Shown piece after piece: positions 6,183-12,642 of a DNA stretch of 23,303 bases. Origin of the DNA: a virus; IMG/VR virus record IMGVR_UViG_3300025695_000098, positions 1-23,303 of that record. One strand, written 5' to 3'. The notes under the pieces were generated by a model, which saw only the letters and a list, made by a program, of their open reading frames with translations, was not told the origin of the DNA and searched no databases. The position numbers were made by a program, and so were the translations under genes. Each line of letters opens with the position of its first letter. Position 1 is the stretch's first letter.

Positions 6183-6794
6183 ATGATTGTAATTAAAGGT
6201 AAAGCTAAGTGGTGTAAAGTATTTGAACCTGATACTCGTTTCAATGATGATGGTGAATATTCTACACAAGTAATACTACCAGTAGCAGAAGCAGCACAAG
6301 TTTGTGAACAGCTAGAGGCACTCGTTGATGAAGAGTATGCTAAGCTCGTCAAGGAAAAACCTGCACTTAAGGTTGGACTGTCCAAACGTCCTGTGTTTGA
6401 ACACGAAGTAGATGAGAACGGTAACGAGACAGGTAATGTCGTATTCAAGACAAAGCTTAAAGCTCTCATCAGAGGTAAGAACGGTACTAACTATCCTCAG
6501 AAAGTTAATGTAGTAGATTCAAAGCGTACCCCTATGTCAGGTACACAGTTGGTTGGTAATGGTTCTGTTATCAAGGTAGCTGTAGAACCTAACACCTACT
6601 ACATGCCTAGTAACAAACAGGTAGGAGTATCCCTAAGATTAAAAGCTCTTCAGGTTATTGACTTGATTGAACATGGTGGTAGTATTGATAACCTCTTTGA
6701 TGAAGAAGATGGTTTCGTTACCTCTGCTGTAGAGAAGGACGATAACTCTGACATCTTTGTAGAGGATACTACTAATGACGAAGGGGACTTTTGA
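6183..6794 (+). CDS. Single-stranded DNA-binding protein, gp2.5-like
   Basis: This 203-aa protein occupies the T7 gene 2.5 position, between RNA polymerase and endonuclease I. The first part (KGKAKWCKVFEPDTRFNDDG and following) suits an OB-fold, and the last ~35 residues are strongly acidic and end in EGDF. The acidic tail with a terminal Phe is the signature of T7 gp2.5, where it contacts DNA polymerase and primase-helicase. It would coat single-stranded DNA during replication and promote annealing. T7 gp2.5 is 232 aa. GAAGGAG lies about 8 nt before the ATG. The gene overlaps the next one by 20 bases. Confidence 0.85.
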   Translation: MIVIKGKAKWCKVFEPDTRFNDDGEYSTQVILPVAEAAQVCEQLEALVDEEYAKLVKEKPALKVGLSKRPVFEHEVDENGNETGNVVFKTKLKALIRGKNGTNYPQKVNVVDSKRTPMSGTQLVGNGSVIKVAVEPNTYYMPSNKQVGVSLRLKALQVIDLIEHGGSIDNLFDEEDGFVTSAVEKDDNSDIFVEDTTNDEGDF

Positions 6795-7134
6795 GGAGAG
6801 GGTCATCTCTGACCTTGATGAACGTGGCGTTACATATGTGTATGAACCTAAGAAGTTATCATACTATGTGGAACGTCACTACATCCCTGACTTAGAGGTA
6901 GGCAAGATGATAGTAGAACTGAAGGGATACTTCAGGCAAGATAGTCAACGTAAGATGAAGGCTATCAAGGCACAGTATCCAGACCTTGACATACGCTTTG
7001 TATTTCAGAAGGCAAGTTCTACTATCCAAGGAGCTAAGAAAAGAAAGGATGGTACTAAGATGACCTGTCAAGAATGGGCAGACCGTAATGGTTTTATATG
7101 GGCTGAAGGAACTATACCAAAGGAGTGGTTGTAA
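6775..7134 (+). CDS. Endonuclease I (Holliday-junction resolvase), gp3-like
   Basis: The 119-aa protein matches T7 endonuclease I. The catalytic set is visible as FEERV near residues 6-10, PDLEVGKMIVELKGYF with D39, E48 and K50 (T7 D55, E65, K67), and a C-terminal TCQEWADRNGFIWAEGTIPKEWL block. It cleaves branched DNA, resolving recombination and replication junctions before packaging and helping to degrade host DNA. It is shorter than the T7 protein (149 aa), mainly at the N-terminus. It overlaps the SSB gene by 20 bases and the next gene by one base. Confidence 0.88.
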   Translation: MTKGTFEERVISDLDERGVTYVYEPKKLSYYVERHYIPDLEVGKMIVELKGYFRQDSQRKMKAIKAQYPDLDIRFVFQKASSTIQGAKKRKDGTKMTCQEWADRNGFIWAEGTIPKEWL

Positions 7135-7397
7135 TGGCAATACTTGAAGCACAAGACAAGATGGTAACTGAGATTGAATCTGAAGTAGATGTTCAGGTTA
7201 ATCTAAACCATGCTGGACTTACATTCAGTTTGTATATAGATGAAGAACATTTTAATGATGATGTTACTTGGGACTTAATAGCAGACAGTGTGTTAGATGA
7301 TTACATAGAACACGTTATCACTGATGATGAACTGAATGACATGATAGATGGTCTTAAATTTTTAGTGAAAGAGTTGAAGGATGCAAGAAGAAAGTAG
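7134..7397 (+). CDS. Hypothetical acidic protein (87 aa)
   Basis: The frame is open from a GTG at 7125, but GGAG at 7122-7125 with 8-nt spacing selects the ATG at 7134, which shares its A with the previous stop (TAATG). The product is acidic, with a beta-rich first half and helical Asp/Glu-rich second half ending in LKFLVKELKDARRK. It sits where T7 carries gene 3.5 lysozyme, but it has no zinc-amidase His/Cys motif and is too short, so it is not a lysozyme. It overlaps the primase-helicase start by 17 bases. Function unknown. Confidence 0.65.
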   Translation: MAILEAQDKMVTEIESEVDVQVNLNHAGLTFSLYIDEEHFNDDVTWDLIADSVLDDYIEHVITDDELNDMIDGLKFLVKELKDARRK

Positions 7398-8994
7398 TGA
7401 GTTCATAAGGCATGAAGCCTGTACTCACTGTGGCAGTAGTGATGCTAATGCTTTGTATGCAGATGGTAATCACTACTGCTTCTCTTGTCAGACTGTAACT
7501 AGAGCAGACGATAAACAAGGAGTGATTGCAGTGACAACACAGAAACCTAACGTAGGTTTTATACCTATAGAAGTATCAGCTTTATCTAAGCGTAAGATAA
7601 ATGAGAAGACTGCTAAGCAATGGCAGTATGGTATTGGTACTTACAAGGGTAGCAGAGTACAAGTAGCTAACATGTATGATAGAAACGGTACACTACAAGC
7701 ACAGAAGATAAGGTTTCCTAACAAAGACTTTACTGTGCTTGGAGATATAAAGAAGATAGGTTTGTATGGTGAACACCTATGCCGTGATGCAGGTAAGATG
7801 ATTACCATAGTAGAGGGTGAGTTGGATGCACTATCACTGAGCCAATGCTTTGATAACAAGTGGGCTGTAGTATCTGTACCTCAGGGCTGTCAGTCTGCTA
7901 AGAAAGCTGTAGCTAAAAGTCTTGAGTGGTTGTGTAACTATGATTCAGTCATAATCATGTTTGATAATGATGAGCATGGACAGAAAGCAGCAATAGAAGT
8001 AGCCAACATTCTACCACCTAACAAAGCTAAGATAGCAAAGCTACCTCTGAAGGATGCCAGTGAAATGTTACAAGCAGGTAGACAGGCTGAGTTAGTGGAT
8101 GCAGTATGGGCTGCTAAGACATACAGACCTGATGGTATCATAGCAGGTACAGACTTGTGGGATACTATCATAACAAACGATGAGAAAGATTCTGTACCCT
8201 ACCCATATGTAGGACTACAGGATAAGACACAAGGCTGTCGTAAGGGAGAGATAGTTACAATTACGGCAGGTTCAGGCATAGGTAAGTCACAGTTAGCACG
8301 TGAGTTTGCACATGCCTTTATAAAAGAAGGGCAGACAATAGGTTACATAGCACTTGAAGAGAACGTAAAACGTACTGCTCTTGGGTTGATGTCACTAGAA
8401 TTAAACAAGCCTCTACACTTGAGGCAAACAGAGATACCAGAAGAGGAGTTAAAATATGCGTTTGAAAAAACGGTGGGCAACGGTGCTGTTTATTTATATG
8501 ACCATTGGGGTTCCACTGATTCAGACAATCTACTATCTAAGATTAGATACTTGGTTCGTGGATGCAACTGTGACTACATTATTCTTGACCATATTAGCAT
8601 TGTTGTGTCTGGACTTGAGGGTGGAGACGAGAGAAGACTAATAGATAATACTATGACTAGGCTTCGTGCTTTAGTTGAAGAGCTTAACTGTGGTATGCTT
8701 TTAATATCACATTTGAAAAGACCCTCTGGTGACAGAGGACATGAAGATGGAGCGCAAACTTCTATGTCACAACTACGTGGAAGTGCTGCTATCGGACAGC
8801 TATCTGACCTAGTGATAGGGTTAGAAAGAAACCAACAAGATGACGACAACGCAAACATCAGTCAGGTCAGAGTGTTAAAGAACAGATGGTCTGGTGATAC
8901 AGGATTATGTTGTAGTCTTGAGTATGTACCTGATACAGGACGTATGATAGAAACTTTCTTCAGTGATGAGGAAGAGGATGACATAGAATTTTAA
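7381..8994 (+). CDS. DNA primase-helicase, gp4-like
   Basis: The 537-aa protein unites primase and hexameric helicase. A zinc-binding domain uses C14, C17, C33 and C36. The TOPRIM primase core has IVEGELDALSL (E145, D149) and MFDNDEHG (D195, D197). The RecA-like helicase has Walker A GSGIGKS at 297-303, Walker B YIILD at 399-403, and LLISHLKRP near 440-448. The tail EEEDDIEF is acidic and ends in Phe, as in T7 gp4, where it docks on DNA polymerase. It unwinds the fork and makes primers for lagging-strand synthesis. T7 gp4 is 566 aa. A second in-frame start may exist at codon 51. Confidence 0.95.
   Translation: MQEESSEFIRHEACTHCGSSDANALYADGNHYCFSCQTVTRADDKQGVIAVTTQKPNVGFIPIEVSALSKRKINEKTAKQWQYGIGTYKGSRVQVANMYDRNGTLQAQKIRFPNKDFTVLGDIKKIGLYGEHLCRDAGKMITIVEGELDALSLSQCFDNKWAVVSVPQGCQSAKKAVAKSLEWLCNYDSVIIMFDNDEHGQKAAIEVANILPPNKAKIAKLPLKDASEMLQAGRQAELVDAVWAAKTYRPDGIIAGTDLWDTIITNDEKDSVPYPYVGLQDKTQGCRKGEIVTITAGSGIGKSQLAREFAHAFIKEGQTIGYIALEENVKRTALGLMSLELNKPLHLRQTEIPEEELKYAFEKTVGNGAVYLYDHWGSTDSDNLLSKIRYLVRGCNCDYIILDHISIVVSGLEGGDERRLIDNTMTRLRALVEELNCGMLLISHLKRPSGDRGHEDGAQTSMSQLRGSAAIGQLSDLVIGLERNQQDDDNANISQVRVLKNRWSGDTGLCCSLEYVPDTGRMIETFFSDEEEDDIEF
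7517..7533 (+). promoter_or_regulatory. Internal RBS and GTG start for a helicase-only form
   Basis: AAGGAG at 7517-7522 lies 8 nt before an in-frame GTG at 7531 (codon 51 of the primase-helicase). A product from here would be 487 aa, lack the whole zinc domain (residues 14-36) and keep the TOPRIM and helicase parts. T7 gene 4 makes exactly such a short form (4B) from an internal start after its zinc domain. The match in design is suggestive, but translation is not shown. Confidence 0.5.
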
Positions 8995-9012
8995 CCAGTG
9001 CGGAGACACGGT

Positions 9013-10725
9013 ATGGATTTAGTATTTGATATAGAGGCAGACAACTTACTTGATGAAGTTACTCAAGTGTGGTGTATTGTAGCTAGGGATATAACATGGG
9101 ACACAGAAAAGGTTTATACCTTTGAACCCGATAACATAAAAGAAGGGCTTGTGTTTCTATCCAAAGCAGATACACTCATAGGTCATAACATTATTGACTA
9201 TGACTTGAGGGTCTTAAAGAAACTGTACGGCTTTGAGTACAATGGCAGAGTAGTAGACACACTAGTGTATGCTAGAACAATATGGGCTGACGTAAAAGAG
9301 ATAGACTTTAAGCTACACAAGAGAGGCGACTTCTCTCAGAAGCTTATAGGCAGTCACTCTCTGAAGGCTTGGGGTTACAGGTTAGGAGAACACAAAGGTG
9401 ATTTCAATAGTGGTGGTGAGAGCTTTGCCTCTTACTCACGTGAGATGCTCGATTACTGCATACAAGATACAGCAGTTAATAGTAAACTTTATTACAAAAT
9501 TATGGAGAAAAATTTTAGTCAAGAGGCACTAGACCTTGAGACAGAGTTACATACATTACTACTACAACAAGAGGAGAGAGGTTTTCCTTTTGATGTTGCA
9601 GCAGCTAAAGAACTGTGGTATAAGATAGCTTCTCGTAGGTCAGAGATTGAGGACACGTTGGTTGAAACCTTTGAGCCTACAATCATAGAGCTAAAGACTA
9701 AGACTAAAACTATTCCATTCAATCCAGCATCACGACAACAGATAGCAGACAGGTTGATGAGGAGAGGATGGAAGCCTGAGTTGTTTACAGCCAATGGTGA
9801 ACCTAAGGTAGATGAGAATGTACTACAAAGTATAGACATGCCAGAAGCTAAGTTACTTAGTGACTACCTGATGTTAAACAAACGTATCGGACAGCTATGT
9901 ACAGGCAAGCAAGCATGGCTAAAGATGGAGAAGAATGGTAGACTACATGGCAGGGTCAACCACATGGGTGCTGTCACCTCTCGTTGTACTCACTCCAATC
10001 CTAACATGGCACAAGTACCTAGTGTAGGTGCTGAGTATGGTGAGGAATGTAGGTCACTCTTCTATGCTCCTGCTGGTTACAGTCTTCTTGGTGCTGATGC
10101 TAGTGGGTTAGAACTTAGATGTCTAGCACACTACATGGCTGCTTATGATGATGGTAACTATGCTGACGTAGTATTAGATGGTGATGTACACACTACTAAC
10201 CAAGAAGCAGCAGGTCTACCTACTCGTTCCAATGCTAAGACATTCATCTATGGATTTCTTTATGGTGCTGGTGACGAGAAGATTGGTAAGATTATAGGCA
10301 AGGGTAGCAAAGAAGGTAAGAAGATTAAGAACAAGTTTCTTAAACAACTACCTGCTCTGAAGTACTTGAAGGATGCTGTGTCAAAAGCAGCAGAAGAACG
10401 TGGTTGGGTCAAGGGTTTGGATGGACGTATCATACCTGTAAGACATAGCCATGCTGCACTGAACACTTTACTACAGAGTGCAGGTGCTATAATATGTAAG
10501 ACTTGGTATGTGTTTGTAGCACGTGCCTTGAAACAAGCAGGATTGGATGCACATATTGTAGCGTTCATACATGATGAAGTGCAACTCTTAGTAAAGAAAG
10601 GACAAGAGGATGAAGCAGGAAGAATTATTCAAGGAGCTATGGGAGAAGTCGAGCAACATTTTAACTTCAGATGCAGACTTGACAGTGAGTACAAGTATGG
10701 AAGTAATTGGGCAGACACCCACTAG
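9013..10725 (+). CDS. DNA polymerase, family A, gp5-like, without thioredoxin-binding insertion
   Basis: The ATG at 9013 is preferred over a GTG at 8998 because MDLVFDIEADN aligns with the T7 start MIVSDIEAN; the product is 570 aa. The 3'-5' exonuclease is intact: DIE (D6, E8), HNIIDYD (D63) and YCIQD (D152). Polymerase motifs are ADASGLELR (D362), the O-helix RSNAKTFIYGFLYG (R405, K409, Y413) and FIHDEVQ (D521, E522). Tyr 413 corresponds to T7 Y526 and E. coli F762. The C-terminus NWADTH matches T7 NWAICH. T7 gp5 is 704 aa; most of the shortfall is the thioredoxin-binding loop, replaced here by about ELKTKTKTIP before FNPASRQQIA. Confidence 0.95.
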   Translation: MDLVFDIEADNLLDEVTQVWCIVARDITWDTEKVYTFEPDNIKEGLVFLSKADTLIGHNIIDYDLRVLKKLYGFEYNGRVVDTLVYARTIWADVKEIDFKLHKRGDFSQKLIGSHSLKAWGYRLGEHKGDFNSGGESFASYSREMLDYCIQDTAVNSKLYYKIMEKNFSQEALDLETELHTLLLQQEERGFPFDVAAAKELWYKIASRRSEIEDTLVETFEPTIIELKTKTKTIPFNPASRQQIADRLMRRGWKPELFTANGEPKVDENVLQSIDMPEAKLLSDYLMLNKRIGQLCTGKQAWLKMEKNGRLHGRVNHMGAVTSRCTHSNPNMAQVPSVGAEYGEECRSLFYAPAGYSLLGADASGLELRCLAHYMAAYDDGNYADVVLDGDVHTTNQEAAGLPTRSNAKTFIYGFLYGAGDEKIGKIIGKGSKEGKKIKNKFLKQLPALKYLKDAVSKAAEERGWVKGLDGRIIPVRHSHAALNTLLQSAGAIICKTWYVFVARALKQAGLDAHIVAFIHDEVQLLVKKGQEDEAGRIIQGAMGEVEQHFNFRCRLDSEYKYGSNWADTH

Positions 10726-11170
10726 AACTTGTAAAGTGTGTTCAGTAAACTTGACATTACAACAGAACTGGACACTAGGTAACAAGAAAAAGAGCGTGTA
10801 TTTTTGTCGTACTTGTGATAACACTAAGCGTAAGTACAATGCTTTAAAACAAAAAGCAAAGTACATTGGTAGTACAGCACTGAAAGCTTTTAATAAAGTT
10901 AAAGAAGGCTACGTCTACATCTTAGTTAATCCTGTTTACCCTGATTGGGTAAAAATAGGTATGGCTGTAGATGCTGAAGATAGGTGCAAGTCCTATCAAA
11001 CTGGTGACCCATTTAGAAGTTACAAAATGATGTACACTGCTTACTCAAAAGACAGAGCTATGTCAGAAAGTAAAGCACATAAAGCAGCAGAAGTTGTTGC
11101 AGAACGTAGAGGTGAGTGGTTTAGAATGTCAGTAGCACAGGCAAAGGAGTGCATACAACATGGACTTTGA
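10697..11170 (+). CDS. GIY-YIG (T5orf172/MUG113-like) protein with N-terminal zinc knuckle
   Basis: The frame opens at 10610 inside the polymerase gene, which would give a 116-base overlap. The ATG at 10697 gives 29 bases and a 157-aa product, and is more likely. Numbering from that start, the N-terminal part has CKVC and, some 25 residues on, CRTC, a four-Cys zinc site. The C-terminal ~85 residues read GYVYILVNP, VKIGMAVDAEDRCKSYQTGDP and a closing GEWFRMS, the pattern of GIY-YIG nucleases of the T5orf172 type. It may be a free-standing homing endonuclease or a DNA-processing enzyme. It sits between DNA polymerase and exonuclease. The nuclease activity is inferred. Confidence 0.75.
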   Translation: MEVIGQTPTRTCKVCSVNLTLQQNWTLGNKKKSVYFCRTCDNTKRKYNALKQKAKYIGSTALKAFNKVKEGYVYILVNPVYPDWVKIGMAVDAEDRCKSYQTGDPFRSYKMMYTAYSKDRAMSESKAHKAAEVVAERRGEWFRMSVAQAKECIQHGL

Positions 11171-11354
11171 TTTCTTTTTTAAGATGGTATGTACTGTTAG
11201 CTTTGCTGGTGTTACACTATGCCTATGTATCAAGTGGATAGTAGAAGCTTACTTAGATTACATACAAGTACAACATGGAATACAGGTAATGACTTTAAGA
11301 ATGTTACAAGAAAAGAACAAAGAGGAGATAGACGATGACCCTACTGCTTATTGA
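11160..11354 (+). CDS. Small single-span membrane protein (64 aa)
   Basis: The start lies within the end of the GIY-YIG gene, with AAGGAG about 10 nt upstream. Residues ~5-29 (FFFKMVCTVSFAGVTLCLCI and on) form one hydrophobic span. The rest is a charged helix ending in KNKEEIDDDPTAY. It would be an inner-membrane protein with a cytoplasmic or periplasmic tail. It overlaps the exonuclease start by 20 bases. Family and role unknown. Confidence 0.6.
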   Translation: MDFDFFFKMVCTVSFAGVTLCLCIKWIVEAYLDYIQVQHGIQVMTLRMLQEKNKEEIDDDPTAY

Positions 11355-12051
11355 TGGAGACATCATAGCTTACAAAGCATGTGCTTCTGCTGAAACTCCT
11401 GTTAATTGGGGTGATGGTTTGTGGACACTGCATTGTTATGAACAAGATGTAGCCGTAAGAATAGATGACCAACTAACTAAGCTTGTGGAAGAAGCACCAG
11501 TTCAAGATTGTATTGTAGCTTTTTCAGACAAGGAGAACTATCGTAAAGAACTAGCACCGTACTATAAGGCTAATCGTTCTAACAATAGAAAGCCTATGCT
11601 ACTAGGATGGTCTAGAGAATACGTAGCTAGTAAATACAACACAATTATTTATAGGAGATTAGAAGCAGATGATGTCTTGGGAATACTTGGTACTGCAAAC
11701 AAGGACACTATTATCTGGTCTGAAGATAAAGACCTACAAACTATACCAGCAAATCATTGGATTGGTGGACAGGTTGTTACCATTAGTGAAGCAGAAGCTG
11801 ATAGAATGTTTTACTACCAAACTCTTATTGGAGATAACACTGACAACTACAAGGGATGCCCTAGTGTTGGTGCTGTTACTGCTAATAAGATTCTTGATGC
11901 TGATTGTTCATGGGCTTCGGTGGTTAGTACGTTTGCTAAGAAAGGACTTGGCGAGTCGGTTGCAATAGAACAGGCTAGACTAGCAAGGATATTACGTAAT
12001 GGTGAATACGATACAGATACAGCAGAGGTAAAGTTATGGACACCCATGTAG
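11335..12051 (+). CDS. 5'-3' exonuclease, FEN/PIN-type, gp6-like
   Basis: The 238-aa protein begins LLLIDGDIIAYKACA, the first metal-binding Asp motif of 5'-3' exonucleases. It then shows AFSDKENYRKELAPYYKANR (the helical-arch Arg/Lys), LEADDVLGI, IWSEDKDLQTI with paired Asp, and IGDNTDNYKGCPSVGAVTANKIL, the last being the Asp-rich, helix-hairpin-helix region of FEN enzymes. It would degrade host DNA and remove RNA primers, as T7 gp6 does. T7 gp6 is about 300 aa, so this is a compact version. It overlaps the membrane protein upstream by 20 bases and the DUF3310-like gene by 16. Confidence 0.92.
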   Translation: MTLLLIDGDIIAYKACASAETPVNWGDGLWTLHCYEQDVAVRIDDQLTKLVEEAPVQDCIVAFSDKENYRKELAPYYKANRSNNRKPMLLGWSREYVASKYNTIIYRRLEADDVLGILGTANKDTIIWSEDKDLQTIPANHWIGGQVVTISEAEADRMFYYQTLIGDNTDNYKGCPSVGAVTANKILDADCSWASVVSTFAKKGLGESVAIEQARLARILRNGEYDTDTAEVKLWTPM

Positions 12052-12326
12052 GTTATGGAGATTATATGAGAGATAGAATGAAGCAAGCTAATGAACAATC
12101 AGATGTGATAACTAAACCTAGTCACTATGAGAGGTACGAGATAGAACCTATATGTTTCATAATGAAGAATGAGTTACCCTTCTGGATGGGTAATGTAATT
12201 AAGTATGTAATGAGAGCAGGACATAAGGATAATACTGCTGAAGCTGTTGACTTAAAGAAAGCTAGAAGATATATTGACATGCGTTTAAATCAATTAGAGG
12301 GATACGAACCAAATGAAGTTAGATGA
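12036..12326 (+). CDS. DUF3310-like protein, putative nucleotide-metabolism protein
   Basis: The 96-aa product has KPSHYERYEIEPICFIMKN near residues 28-46, then GNVIKYVMRAGHKDNTAEAVDLKKARRYID. The HY-x(n)-EPI and NxIKYVxRxGxKD patterns define the DUF3310 family, common in phages and often labelled nucleotide kinase without solid proof. Its neighbours are a MazG-like gene and ribonucleotide reductase, which supports a role in nucleotide pools. AGAGG lies about 8 nt before the ATG. A later Met (residue 11) is an alternative start. Confidence 0.8.
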   Translation: MDTHVGYGDYMRDRMKQANEQSDVITKPSHYERYEIEPICFIMKNELPFWMGNVIKYVMRAGHKDNTAEAVDLKKARRYIDMRLNQLEGYEPNEVR

Positions 12327-12642
12327 GTACCAAGAGAAAGCCAGTAAGACAGCAATTTATCCTAAGGGGTTTGAGATAACTTACCCTGCCTTAGGGTTAG
12401 CAGGTGAAGCAGGTGAAGTAGCTAATAAAGTAAAGAAGTTTATTCGTGATGGAGCAGATAAAGAGACATTCGAAGCTAAGAAACTAGAGATTGCTAAAGA
12501 ACTAGGAGATGTGTTGTGGTATATAGCTGCTCTAGCTACTGACTTAGATGTTAAACTATCTGCACTTGCAGCAGGTAACTTAGATAAATTAGAAGACAGA
12601 ATGAAACGCAATGCTATTAGTGGGGATGGAGACAACAGATGA
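12313..12642 (+). CDS. mazG: MazG-like nucleotide pyrophosphohydrolase
   Basis: The 109-aa all-alpha protein has the MazG metal-binding signature: LGLAGEAGEVANKVKKFIRDG (the ExxE helix, near residues 27-47) followed by IAKELGDVLWYIAALATDLD (ExxD, near 60-79). Such enzymes hydrolyse NTPs or dNTPs to the monophosphate and pyrophosphate. Phage forms have been proposed to clear non-canonical nucleotides or to alter ppGpp and host physiology. It overlaps the DUF3310-like gene upstream and the reductase start (ATGA) downstream, so the three are probably co-translated. Confidence 0.88.
   Translation: MKLDEYQEKASKTAIYPKGFEITYPALGLAGEAGEVANKVKKFIRDGADKETFEAKKLEIAKELGDVLWYIAALATDLDVKLSALAAGNLDKLEDRMKRNAISGDGDNR

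Noticed and set aside
10610-10696. Longer N-terminus for the GIY-YIG protein
   Set aside because: It would overlap DNA polymerase by 116 bases. The ATG at 10697 gives a modest overlap and keeps both zinc knuckles. Not fully excluded.
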